This document shows positions 45,306-54,477 of a stretch of DNA of 64,000 nt, one piece after another. Source of the DNA: CAYVIB01 sp964451365 (GTDB lineage: Bacteria; Pseudomonadota; Gammaproteobacteria; Pseudomonadales; Cellvibrionaceae); the NCBI GenBank assembly GCA_964451365.1, contig CAYVIB010000014.1, positions 1 through 64,000 of the forward strand. Direction: 5' to 3'. The number at the start of each line of letters is the position of its first letter. Position 1 is the first letter of the stretch. The notes under the pieces were generated by a model that saw only the letters and a program-made list of their open reading frames with translations, was not told the DNA's origin and did not search any database. Made by a program: the position numbers and the translations under genes.

Positions 45306-47706
45306 AACAACTATTACGCTCAGCGTCCGGGACCTGGTCGAGTTCAGCGCACGCCGGGGAGATTTGTTTTTCGAGTCCATGAGCGGCCCGACGCATCTCG
45401 AAGGTATCGCCGGTCACCGGCGGCTGCAAAAATCCCGTGGGCAGGACTGGCAGGTGGAATATGCACTCAAGCAAACGTTGACGATAGAAAATTATGCGGT
45501 AACGTTGCAGGGCCGCGCGGACCTGATCAACGCAACAAATTCACCGGTTATTGTCGAGGAAATAAAGACGACCTATTTTCCACCCGAACGCCTGGCCGCT
45601 GAAAAACTGGATCTTTACCGGGCGCAGGCAAAAGTTTACGCCTACCTTTACCATCTTTCGGAAAAAATCGAGGCCAGGCGTTACGATATTCACGTTAGTC
45701 TGTTCAACCTTTTGGATGGGAAAGTACACACTGAAAAAACAACCACCCGCATCGACGAACTGGAACACTTTACTTTTTCCCTGCTGCAGATTTACCTACA
45801 ATGGTACGACCTGATCACCCGGCACAAGGAAGAAGTCAGGCAATCCGCCCGCAAACTGGAATTCCCCTATTCCGCCTATCGTCCCGGTCAATACCGGTTA
45901 GCCCGCTACATTTACCGCACCCTGCGCGACAAACAACAACTGCTGGTTCAGGCGCCTACCGGCACGGGTAAAACAGTAAGCACATTATTTCCCACCATCA
46001 AGGCTGTGGGGGAAGACCTGGTTGAGCAGGTGGTTTACCTTACCGCCAAAACATCGGCCCAGATCAACGCGGAAACCACCATTGTACTTTTACAGGAGAA
46101 AGGTTTACAGATTGATTTTCTTACGTTGTCCGCGCGGGAGAAAACCTGCCCTTGTCGGGCACCGGATAAAAATAGTTCAACAACGCTGATTAACGAAGAC
46201 GGCCGCTGTTGCCGGACCATCGGGTTTTATGATCGGCTGCCGGACGCCAGAAGCGATTCACTCAAAGCATTCAATCTGCCCACCGCGAGATTAAAAGAAA
46301 TCGCCGAAGTGCATCAGGTGTGCCCGTTTGCACTGGCGTTGCATCTGCTGCCATGGATGAGCATCGTTGTTTGCGATTTCAATTATTTTTTCGACCCATT
46401 AACCAAATTAAACGCCTTTGAAAACCAGGCGAAAACACGCGCACTGCTTGTTGATGAAATTCACAACCTGCCTGACCGGGCGCGGGAAATGTATTCAGCG
46501 AGGATTTCAACTGATCTTCTGCGGGAAATTCGCCAGCATCCCGGCACCACGCATCCAAATGTGAAAAGCGCCGCAAGCCGGCTTTCCAGGGTATTATCCA
46601 CTGCTGCAAAAACAGACCAGGTGATACATGAATTACCACAGAACCTGATCGATTCCGCTGGCAGGCTTGTCGAGGCGCTTATGGCTGTCGATACGCTCAA
46701 GGCTGTCGATACGCTCAAGGCTGCGAATAAAAACGATTCAAACATCGATATGTTTGATAGCGCCGGAGACAAACATAAAGAAAACCTGCGTGAGCTGCTA
46801 CGGTTTTACCTGATCAGCCAGATGAATAGTGCCGCTCATAGAACATTATTGAATGCCAGCGGCACCGGAAAATATAAAAACATCACGCTCACCCTGCTTT
46901 GCCTGGATGCCTCCTCTTTCCTGGCGGAAAGCTATAAAAACGCGCGCGCGTTAACGGGTTTTTCAGCGACGTTAACCCCCCTGGAATTTTATACCCAAAT
47001 GCTTGGCTTCGATCACAAATCGTGTACTTACACGTTGCCTCCGGCCTTTCCACCGCAAAACCTGTGCGTGCTTCGCAGTGATTATATCGACACGCGCTGG
47101 CAATCCAGGGAGCAGTCGCGCCCGGCGCTGATCGATTTGATTGCAGCGGTTTATCAGGGCAAAACCGGAAAGTATCTGGTATTTTTTCCGTCTTATGAAT
47201 ACCTGGATCAAGTCTACACAAATTTTCGGGAGATCCATCCGGACATTTCTGTCATTAAACAAGAGGCCAGCAGCAGCGAGGATGAACGTAAAGATTTTCT
47301 CGATGCTTTTTTTATTTCCAATCAGCCCGCGCTCGGGTTTGCCATTCTTGGCGGTGTTTTCGCCGAAGGAATCAATTACGTGGCGGATGCGCTACACGGC
47401 GCGATTATTATCGGCACCGGCATGCCCCAACCGACGCGGGAAAGAAAGTTGATGCAGGAATATTTTGAGAGCAAAAACTTAAGTGGCTTTCAATACGCTT
47501 ATCAGTTTCCGGGGCTTTGCCGTGTATTGCAAACGGCCGGCCGGGTTATTCGCTCGGATAAAGACCGAGGCGTTGTTGTGCTGGTGGACCCGCGATACAA
47601 ACGACCGGACTACAGACGGTTATTGCCAAAAGAGTGGAACCCTGTCGGATGCGGTTCCCTTCAGGATGTGGAGCGCATATTGCGGAATTTCTGGCCGGTT
47701 ATTTAA
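45289..47706 (+). CDS. XPD/DinG-like DNA helicase with N-terminal nuclease-like motif
   Basis: An 805-residue superfamily 2 helicase, probably unwinding DNA for the FAN1 nuclease. Walker A APTGTGKT (222-229), DEIH box (389-392) and late motifs such as GRVIRSDKDRGVVVLVD are present. Iron-sulfur ligand candidates are C287, C289, C307/C308 and C345. The first 120 residues contain GRADLI with D78 and EEIK with E91 and K93, resembling a PD-(D/E)XK site. The start is a TTG with AAGGTGA upstream. An 18-bp tandem duplication lies inside the frame (46683-46718). Confidence 0.9.
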   Translation: MSGGSKTTITLSVRDLVEFSARRGDLFFESMSGPTHLEGIAGHRRLQKSRGQDWQVEYALKQTLTIENYAVTLQGRADLINATNSPVIVEEIKTTYFPPERLAAEKLDLYRAQAKVYAYLYHLSEKIEARRYDIHVSLFNLLDGKVHTEKTTTRIDELEHFTFSLLQIYLQWYDLITRHKEEVRQSARKLEFPYSAYRPGQYRLARYIYRTLRDKQQLLVQAPTGTGKTVSTLFPTIKAVGEDLVEQVVYLTAKTSAQINAETTIVLLQEKGLQIDFLTLSAREKTCPCRAPDKNSSTTLINEDGRCCRTIGFYDRLPDARSDSLKAFNLPTARLKEIAEVHQVCPFALALHLLPWMSIVVCDFNYFFDPLTKLNAFENQAKTRALLVDEIHNLPDRAREMYSARISTDLLREIRQHPGTTHPNVKSAASRLSRVLSTAAKTDQVIHELPQNLIDSAGRLVEALMAVDTLKAVDTLKAANKNDSNIDMFDSAGDKHKENLRELLRFYLISQMNSAAHRTLLNASGTGKYKNITLTLLCLDASSFLAESYKNARALTGFSATLTPLEFYTQMLGFDHKSCTYTLPPAFPPQNLCVLRSDYIDTRWQSREQSRPALIDLIAAVYQGKTGKYLVFFPSYEYLDQVYTNFREIHPDISVIKQEASSSEDERKDFLDAFFISNQPALGFAILGGVFAEGINYVADALHGAIIIGTGMPQPTRERKLMQEYFESKNLSGFQYAYQFPGLCRVLQTAGRVIRSDKDRGVVVLVDPRYKRPDYRRLLPKEWNPVGCGSLQDVERILRNFWPVI
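46683..46718 (+). repeat. In-frame 18-bp tandem duplication in helicase gene
   Basis: GGCTGTCGATACGCTCAA occurs twice in a row, followed by a third partial unit, giving the protein stretch AVDTLKAVDTLKA near residue 465. It keeps the frame and looks recent. Confidence 0.8.
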
Positions 47707-48127
47707 ATTCCAGTGGCGGCAATTATTTTATGGAAACGAGCGAACCGCTACCGTTGTTGGGCGTAGCCAAACATGAACATGAGTGACTTAAGGAGCCCCC
47801 TGATCAAGTCCCCGCGGTCTCTCGGCTCTGGCTTCCGAAATGTCGGACCATTGCGTCGCCCTACCCGGTATCAGCCCGTGGAGGGGTTTCATTTAGTGTA
47901 TAAATTTCCCCCGCTTTTACCAGTAGATGCACCGCTGGCAGCGGTTTCGAGGCCGCAATGACAACTCCAAGAAGACCACTATTGGAAACCGACGGCCAAA
48001 TTCAATAAAATATGCCGTTACCATTGTCACGTTTCCGTTACCTGATTACCCATACGTGACGCCAAGTGGGACCCTCGTCACTGGCATCAACGCCACCCAC
48101 AATCACTCAAACAGCAAATCGAGAGCT
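47707..48127. other. Intergenic region upstream of ppc
   Basis: No convincing gene. It carries the second copy of the 20-bp repeat (47835-47854) and presumably the ppc promoter. A reading frame open from 47927 joins ppc in frame but lacks protein-like composition. Confidence 0.5.
47835..47854. repeat. Dispersed 20-bp intergenic repeat, copy 2
   Basis: CCGAAATGTCGGACCATTGC differs by one base from the copy at 1635-1654. Both are between genes on opposite sides of the window. Confidence 0.5.
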
Positions 48128-50746
48128 ATGGAAAAACTACCTGAAACGCTCAGAGATAACGTTCGCCTGCTGGGCGATTTACTCGGGCAAACCCTGCTGG
48201 AACACGAAGGCCCGGCGGTATTTCGTAAAGTGGAAGAAATCCGCGCCATGGCCAAATGCCTGAATCACAAGCAAAACGGCGGCTACAATGCACTGGTTTC
48301 ACTGCTCAGCAAGGTGGATGACAAAGATATTCTCCCCATTGTGCGGGCATTCAACCAGTTTTTGAACCTGGCCAATATTGCTGACCAGGAGTACTTCTCC
48401 AGCGCCGCCGCCGAAGGTTCGGACGGCCTGGACGAACTCCTCCAGCAGTATCTCGGCAATGTGGGCCAGGAAGGCATCTCCAATCTGTTGAAGGACCTGC
48501 GAATTGAGCTGGTATTAACTGCCCACCCGACCGAAATCACCCGTAGGACCCTGATCCGCAAGTACGACAAGATCGCCCGCTCACTGTCGGACCGCAGCCG
48601 TAATGACCTGCTGACATTCGAGTCCGATAAGATCGAAGGCCGCCTGCACCGTTTGATCCAGGAAGTCTGGAATACCAACGAGATACGCAGCGAGCGGCCG
48701 ACTGCCGTGGACGAGGCCAAATGGGGCTTCGCCGTTATCGAAAACAGCCTTTGGGACGCGGTGCCCGATTTCGTTCGCCACATCGACCGCCTGAGCCGCC
48801 GCCGGTTGGGCGAACCGCTGCCGCTGAGCACCATGCCGTTCCGCTTTTTTTCCTGGATGGGTGGCGACCGGGACGGCAACCCCAACGTTACCAGCAAGGT
48901 AACCGAGGAGGTGATTCTGCTGGGGCGCTGGATGGCGGCGGACCTGTACCTGCAGGATATCCACAACCTGGGCGGCGACCTGAGCATGCACGAGGCCAGC
49001 CAGGAGCTGTTTGACACCCTGGGCTACCAAAGCGCCACACCCTATCGCGACCTGCTGCACTCCCTGCGCAACCGGCTGGAGGTTACCTTGCAGTGGACGG
49101 AAAATCACGTGAAAGGGAACAGGCAGTCAGAACCCAAAGATACTATTCGGCAGGCGAAAGATCTGCTCGACCCGCTGTTGCTGTGTCACCGTTCACTCTG
49201 TGAGGTGGGGCTTACGTACATTGCAAACGGTCCGCTGACAGACACCATTCGCCGCATTTACGCTTTCGGCATTAACCTGTCGGCGTTGGATATTCGCCAG
49301 GACGGGGATCGCCACGTGCAGTTACTGGACGAGCTCACCCTTTACCTGGAGCTGGGCAGCTACCGCGAATGGGACGAAGAAAAACGGCGGGCATTCCTGC
49401 TTGAGCAACTGGCCAGCAAACGCCCACTGATTCCGTCCAAGTGGTCCGTCAGCGAGGAATCGGCGGAAGTCCTGGAAACCTGTCGCATCATAGCGCGCCA
49501 GCCACGGGAAACACTTTCCCAGTACGTCATTTCAATGGCCCGGCAGCCTTCGGATGTACTGGCCGTGGCGCTTATTCTAAAAGAAACCGGTGTGAGTTGG
49601 GATATGCCGATTGTCCCGCTGTTCGAAACCCTGGACGACCTCGATCGCGCTCCCGGAGTGATGAACAAGCTGTGGCAACTGCACTGGTACCAGCAGTATT
49701 GCAGGGGCAACCAAACCGTCATGATCGGCTATTCCGACTCCGCCAAGGATGCCGGCAAGTTCGCCGCCACCTGGGCGCAGTACAAATCCCAGGAAAAGCT
49801 GGTGAGCCTGGCGGAACAGCACGAAATCCAGCTTACCCTGTTCCACGGCCGCGGCGGTACCGTCGGCCGCGGCGGTGGCCCGGTGGAAAAAGCGATGGCC
49901 TCGCAACCGCCCGGCTCCGTCAAGGGTCGCGTTCGCGTTACCGAACAGGGGGAAATGATCCGCTACAAATTCGGTTTGCCGCGCGTGGCTTTTCGCAGCC
50001 TCAATATTTACACCTGCGCAACGCTGAAGGCCACCGTCAACCCGAGCCCCGCGCCCAAACCGGAATGGCGCGAGCTGATCGAAAAAATGGCCGCTGCCAG
50101 CCTGGAAACCTACCGCAGCGTTGTGCGCGGTCATGACCATTTTGTGCCCTACTTCCGCAGCCTGACCCCGGAGCAGGAACTCAACAAGCTCGCGTTGGGT
50201 TCCCGCCCGGCCAAGCGCAAGGCCAGTGGCGGCGTGGAAAGTTTGCGCGCCATCCCTTGGGTGTTCGCCTGGACGCAGGTGCGGCTGAACCTCCCCGGCT
50301 GGCTGGGCACACGCCAGGCACTGGAGTACGGGTTGGAAAATGCGCCCGAAATCCTCGATCAAATGGTGGCGGACTGGCCATTCTTTTCCAGCTTCCTGGA
50401 TTTGCTGGAAATGGTAATCGGCAAGTCCGACGAGGACATCTGCGGCCATTACGAAAAACAACTGGTGGATGAACAATATCGCGAACTGGGTGTGCGCCTG
50501 CGCGAGGACCTGGTGGCTATTGCAGGCCTGCTGAACAAGCTGAAAAAGCAGGGCGAACTGCTGGAAGGCGACCCCCTGCTTCACCTGTCGATCAACGTGC
50601 GTAAACCTTACATCGACCCGCTCAACTACCTGCAGGTGGAACTGCTCAAGCGAGAACGCCGCACCGGAGAAATTCCCCCGGAGCTGGACCAGGCGCTGAA
50701 GGTAACCATGGCGGGAATCGCCGCCGGCATGAGAAATACCGGTTAG
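48128..50746 (+). CDS. ppc: Phosphoenolpyruvate carboxylase
   Basis: Anaplerotic enzyme adding bicarbonate to PEP to form oxaloacetate. From the ATG at 48128 (GAGAG ribosome site) the protein is 872 residues, near the 883 of E. coli; the frame stays open 201 bp upstream but that part is not conserved. Catalytic motifs VLTAHPTEITRR, FFSWMGGDRDGNP, GYSDSAKDAG and FHGRGGTVGRGGGP are intact, and the end MRNTG is canonical. It is followed by a long inverted repeat. Confidence 0.95.
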   Translation: MEKLPETLRDNVRLLGDLLGQTLLEHEGPAVFRKVEEIRAMAKCLNHKQNGGYNALVSLLSKVDDKDILPIVRAFNQFLNLANIADQEYFSSAAAEGSDGLDELLQQYLGNVGQEGISNLLKDLRIELVLTAHPTEITRRTLIRKYDKIARSLSDRSRNDLLTFESDKIEGRLHRLIQEVWNTNEIRSERPTAVDEAKWGFAVIENSLWDAVPDFVRHIDRLSRRRLGEPLPLSTMPFRFFSWMGGDRDGNPNVTSKVTEEVILLGRWMAADLYLQDIHNLGGDLSMHEASQELFDTLGYQSATPYRDLLHSLRNRLEVTLQWTENHVKGNRQSEPKDTIRQAKDLLDPLLLCHRSLCEVGLTYIANGPLTDTIRRIYAFGINLSALDIRQDGDRHVQLLDELTLYLELGSYREWDEEKRRAFLLEQLASKRPLIPSKWSVSEESAEVLETCRIIARQPRETLSQYVISMARQPSDVLAVALILKETGVSWDMPIVPLFETLDDLDRAPGVMNKLWQLHWYQQYCRGNQTVMIGYSDSAKDAGKFAATWAQYKSQEKLVSLAEQHEIQLTLFHGRGGTVGRGGGPVEKAMASQPPGSVKGRVRVTEQGEMIRYKFGLPRVAFRSLNIYTCATLKATVNPSPAPKPEWRELIEKMAAASLETYRSVVRGHDHFVPYFRSLTPEQELNKLALGSRPAKRKASGGVESLRAIPWVFAWTQVRLNLPGWLGTRQALEYGLENAPEILDQMVADWPFFSSFLDLLEMVIGKSDEDICGHYEKQLVDEQYRELGVRLREDLVAIAGLLNKLKKQGELLEGDPLLHLSINVRKPYIDPLNYLQVELLKRERRTGEIPPELDQALKVTMAGIAAGMRNTG

Positions 50747-50757
50747 GCAATTAAAAC

Positions 50758-50831
50758 GTAGGGCAAGCGTAGCGCCACCCGCCGTTGTTTTACCGTGGTC
50801 TGGCGGGTGGCGCTACGCTTACCCGGCCTAC
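50758..50831. repeat. Long inverted repeat after ppc
   Basis: AAGCGTAGCGCCACCCGCC (50765-50783) pairs perfectly with its reverse complement at 50802-50820, an 18-nt loop apart; outer bases GTAGG and CCTAC extend the stem with a bulge. It could be a REP-like palindromic element or work as a terminator for ppc. A part of it recurs at 1623. Confidence 0.7.
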
Positions 50832-50941
50832 AGCGCCCCACAGGGCATTGTCATCAACCTTTAAAAAAGCCGGGCTAAGGCCTACAATTGCCGGTCACGC
50901 TCGGGCAACCGGGCCAAACAAAACCGGTTGTAGAATATTCA

Positions 50942-52873
50942 ATGCCAGATCAAATCCCCATCAAGCGCCCGATTACGCCCCTGTTGGACCAGGTTAACGT
51001 TCCGGAGGATGTGCGCAAGCTGGATGAAAAACAGCTGCCGCAATTGGCTGATGAATTGCGCCAGTACCTGCTGTACACGGTGGGACAGACCGGTGGACAC
51101 TTCGGCGCGGGGCTGGGCGTGGTTGAACTTACCGTGGCCCTGCATTACGTATTGAACACACCCGACGACCGCCTCGTGTGGGACGTGGGCCACCAGACCT
51201 ACCCCCACAAAATCATCACAGGCCGCAAAGAAGCCATGCAGAGCATCCGCCAGATGGGCGGCTTGTCGGGTTTCCCCAAACGCGGCGAAAGCGAATACGA
51301 CACCTTCGGCGTCGGCCATTCCAGCACCTCCATCAGCGCAGCACTGGGTATGGCGCTGGCCAGCGAAATGAAGGACGACCCGCGCCAGACGGTGGCGGTG
51401 ATCGGCGATGGGGCGATGACCGCCGGCATGGCCTTCGAAGCACTCAATCACGCCAGCCATACCAACACCAATATGCTTGTCGTGCTCAACGACAACAATA
51501 TGTCCATCTCCAAAAATGTGGGCGGGCTGGCCAATTACTTCTCCAAGATCTGGGCGAGCAAAACCTACACCGCGTTGCGTGAAGGCGGCAAGCGCGTGCT
51601 GACCAAAATGCCGCAAACCGCGTGGGAAATCGCGCGCAAGACCGAAGAACATATGAAGGGCATGGTCTCGCCCGGCACCCTGTTCGAGGAACTTGGCTTT
51701 TACTACGTAGGCCCCATCGATGGCCACGACCTGGGTCGCCTGGTGCACGACATTCGCAACATGCTGTCGATCAAGGGCCCGAAACTGCTGCACGTGATTA
51801 CCCAAAAGGGCAAAGGCTACGCGCCAGCGGAAGACGATCCCGTGAGTTACCATGCGCTGACCAAGATCGAACCGAAAACCAAAATCTCCGTTACCACGAC
51901 GCCGGAAAAACCAAAAAAGAAAAAATACCAGGATGTTTTCGGCGAGTGGCTGTGCGATATGGCCGACAAGGACCCGCTGCTGATCGGCATTACTCCCGCC
52001 ATGTGCGAAGGCTCCGGCATGGTGGCGTTCGCGGAATGCTATCCCGACCGCTTTCACGACGTGGCTATTGCCGAACAGCACGCGGTTACCTTTGCCGCCG
52101 GTCTTGCCTGCGAAGGTTTTAAACCCGTCGTCGCCATCTATTCAACCTTTTTACAGCGCGCTTACGACCAGCTGATCCACGACGTGGCCCTGCAAAACCT
52201 GGATGTAACATTCGCCATCGACCGCGCGGGACTGGTCGGCGAAGACGGCCCCACCCACGCCGGCGCATTCGACATCTCCTACCTGCGCTGCATTCCCAAT
52301 ATGATTATCGCCACCCCCAGCGATGAAAATGAATGCCGGCAACTGCTGTACAGCGCCTACGACCATGCCGGCCCTTCCGCCGTGCGTTACCCTCGCGGCA
52401 CCGGCCCCGGTATCGAAACCGTTTTTGAAAACGGGAATTTGGAAATTGGTAAAGGCAGAACAGTTCGAACCGGTAAAAATGTGTCAATCCTGAACTTCGG
52501 CGCGTTGTTGTCAGACGCGAAAACCGTGGCGGAAAAAAATAATTACAGCCTGTGCGACATGCGCTGGGCCAAACCCCTCGACGAATCACTGGTACTGCAA
52601 CAGGCGGCAGACCACGAGTTTATCGTCACGCTGGAAGAAAATGCCATTGCCGGCGGTGCCGGCAGCGCGGTAGCGGAAATACTTAGCGCGCACGGAATTG
52701 TAAAACCCGTTCTACAACTGGGCCTGCCGGACCTGTTCTATGAACACGGCAAACGTAGCGAATTATTGAAAAAAGCAGGCCTTGATGCCGATTGCATCAC
52801 CAGCGCCATCGCAAGATGGATTGAAACCATAGCGATGCATTCGGAGAAGAATGCCAGTTTGCTTAGCCTCTAA
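50942..52873 (+). CDS. dxs: 1-deoxy-D-xylulose-5-phosphate synthase
   Basis: Thiamine-diphosphate enzyme of the MEP isoprenoid pathway, joining pyruvate and glyceraldehyde-3-phosphate. From the ATG at 50942 it has 643 residues, typical for Dxs; a TTG 54 bp upstream is not needed. ThDP-binding GDGAMTAGMAFEA with NDNNMSIS, the GHQTYPHKIITG region, AEQHAVTFAAG and DRAGLVGEDGPTHAG are all present. It is not beside ispA or xseB as in E. coli. Confidence 0.95.
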   Translation: MPDQIPIKRPITPLLDQVNVPEDVRKLDEKQLPQLADELRQYLLYTVGQTGGHFGAGLGVVELTVALHYVLNTPDDRLVWDVGHQTYPHKIITGRKEAMQSIRQMGGLSGFPKRGESEYDTFGVGHSSTSISAALGMALASEMKDDPRQTVAVIGDGAMTAGMAFEALNHASHTNTNMLVVLNDNNMSISKNVGGLANYFSKIWASKTYTALREGGKRVLTKMPQTAWEIARKTEEHMKGMVSPGTLFEELGFYYVGPIDGHDLGRLVHDIRNMLSIKGPKLLHVITQKGKGYAPAEDDPVSYHALTKIEPKTKISVTTTPEKPKKKKYQDVFGEWLCDMADKDPLLIGITPAMCEGSGMVAFAECYPDRFHDVAIAEQHAVTFAAGLACEGFKPVVAIYSTFLQRAYDQLIHDVALQNLDVTFAIDRAGLVGEDGPTHAGAFDISYLRCIPNMIIATPSDENECRQLLYSAYDHAGPSAVRYPRGTGPGIETVFENGNLEIGKGRTVRTGKNVSILNFGALLSDAKTVAEKNNYSLCDMRWAKPLDESLVLQQAADHEFIVTLEENAIAGGAGSAVAEILSAHGIVKPVLQLGLPDLFYEHGKRSELLKKAGLDADCITSAIARWIETIAMHSEKNASLLSL

Positions 52874-52960
52874 TCCTCAATAGTCACACCGTCGACGCCG
52901 GGCACACCCGGATTGCTGCGCACTTGTTCCGGGCTGTTTGCAGGTTCTCGGGCGCTAAGA
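52870..52960 (-). mobile_element. Group II intron reverse-transcriptase remnant
   Basis: Reading leftward, about 27 codons just before a stop resemble the start of group II intron-encoded reverse transcriptases: AREPANSPEQVR followed by NPGVPGVDGVTIED. The two segments are normally about 30 residues apart, so the fragment is internally deleted. The rest of the protein and the ribozyme are missing. It abuts the dxs stop codon. Confidence 0.55.
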
Positions 52961-53092
52961 TGCGTTCCAGTAGGTGACTTTCCAAGGCTGGGAACAAATC
53001 CGCTTCGCTTGTCAGGTAGGAGCGCGTTCTGAAATTTTTGACAACGGGCTGGGACTTTTTTTACAGCCTCGTTATCCACGAAGGGGGAGATC

Positions 53093-53816
53093 GTGACTGA
53101 ATGTCCGGCATGCAAGATCACTCATGTTGAGATTCAGAGGGAGGATCACGGCGAGCAGCTATTTGTTGAGTGCGGGAGATGTGGAGATTTCGAGGTAACC
53201 CGTACCGCATTAAGAAAGTTAGAAAGTCTGGTCGAGCCTTTGGTATTTTCGGCTTGGCTCAGGTCTCACAAAGAAATGGGGAGCAAAGCACCTGAACTTC
53301 ATAGCTGAAATATTGAAAACATTGTCAAGACAATTCCCGATTACTCTGTTTCAGAAAAACAACTTCTTCTGTTGAAGGCCGCTGAACGGAGGAGCAAATT
53401 CCCCGGTTCATCTGTTCAGTTGTTAGCTATAACAGATCATGTATTGAACTTTTCAATCAATGAGGAAGAGTTCAACTACCATATTGATTCATTGGTCGAG
53501 CGGAAGCTGTTAAAGGATAATGATGATGCACAATCCTCCCTCAGGAAATTGATAATTATTCCGAATGGGTGGAGCTTTCTGTCCGATGCAAATAGCAGGT
53601 TATCACAGTCCTCTCGATGTTTTGTGGCGATGTCGTTCCCCCAAATCTTGATGAGGTTTGGACGGAGGCAATTAAACCTGCAATAGAAATTGCCGGATTT
53701 GACCCACATCGTATTGACCGAACTCCACATAACGAGCGCATAGACGTGAAGATTATCTTTTATTTGTGGACTCTGGATGCTCGTTCTGCCAAGACATTTT
53801 GTGTGGGCACTCATTA
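53093..53816 (+). pseudogene. Broken gene with deoxyribosyltransferase/TIR-like domain
   Basis: One ancestral reading frame is interrupted by an in-frame TGA at 53306 and a frameshift at about 53636, where five C bases replace six. Repaired, the protein begins with a zinc-ribbon pair (CPACK, CGRCG), continues with a helical region (IPDYSVSEKQLLLLKAAERR), and ends with CFVAMSFPPNLDEVW, EAIKPAIEIAGFDPHRID and HNERIDVKII, the start of a nucleoside 2-deoxyribosyltransferase-like domain seen in some defence proteins. After DVKII the match stops, so the C-terminal half was lost. The homopolymer change alone could be a sequencing error; the TGA and truncation argue for a true pseudogene. Confidence 0.7.
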
Positions 53817-53886
53817 AATACCAGCTCTTTTTGTTCAGGTACTTTTCGTTTAAGCTGCTATTCCCATTTTCACCCGAGGGGAAATT

Positions 53887-54318
53887 ATGAGTAATATTCA
53901 AGGAAAGTGTCTCTGCGAGAATATCGAGTACGAAATTCGTGGTGCGCTGGGTCCAATATACAACTGCCACTGCTCCAAGTGCAGAAGATGGCATGGCGCA
54001 CCATTTCGTACAAGGGCGTCCATCGACCTTTCGCAATTCAACTTGCTACGCGGCGCCGAATACTTGTCGTCTTTTAAGTCCTCGGATAATGTCACGAAAT
54101 ATTTTTGTAAGATCTGCGGCTCTCCATTGCACAGCACCTATGCTGACAGGCCGAATGTGGTCGGTATTGCCTTGGGCGCATTGGAAGGTGTGGAAGCCGA
54201 GCCGGAAGCCAACATCTTCACTGGCTCGAAAGCCACATGGTACAAGATTACGGACGGGCTTCCTCAATACGAGTCATGGCCCGGTAGCGAGGCTCGTGTC
54301 AGGGAAACCAATGCATAA
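53887..54318 (+). CDS. GFA family (glutathione-dependent formaldehyde-activating-like) protein
   Basis: A 143-residue zinc protein of the GFA/CENP-V fold. The cysteine pairs expected for two zinc ions are seen: GKCLCENIEYEI, NCHCSKCRRWHG and FCKICGSPLHS. Despite the family name, most members are not formaldehyde enzymes; some are linked to thiol conjugates. A GAGGGGAAAT ribosome site precedes the ATG. Such genes are frequent in integron cassettes, which suits an attC-like site found downstream. Confidence 0.88.
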   Translation: MSNIQGKCLCENIEYEIRGALGPIYNCHCSKCRRWHGAPFRTRASIDLSQFNLLRGAEYLSSFKSSDNVTKYFCKICGSPLHSTYADRPNVVGIALGALEGVEAEPEANIFTGSKATWYKITDGLPQYESWPGSEARVRETNA

Positions 54319-54477
54319 AGGCCAACCACGGCGACAGCTTTTCTAGTGCAGGTCCAACGCCTCCACCAGGACCCCGTTCGGGCATTCACACTTACGCTGC
54401 AGCCCCGTATTTGAATATTAAAATCTATTGCAACGTAAAAATTACACAGGTTGTAGACTTCAAACAAGGAGTAAATT
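54319..54477. other. Gap between GFA and PD40 genes
   Basis: About 160 bp without a gene. GTCCAACGCC followed by a GGTCC/GGACC hairpin (around 54350-54375) faintly resembles an attC left half, but no matching right half was found. Confidence 0.3.

Noticed and set aside
47927..48127. N-terminal extension of PEP carboxylase
   Set aside because: It adds 67 residues that do not look conserved; the ATG at 48128 gives the normal length.
49577..50584. Long antisense frame within ppc
   Set aside because: The sense strand is fully explained by PEP carboxylase.
50939..52081. Long open frame antisense to dxs
   Set aside because: It is a shadow of dxs; its His/Ala/Val-rich composition matches no protein family.
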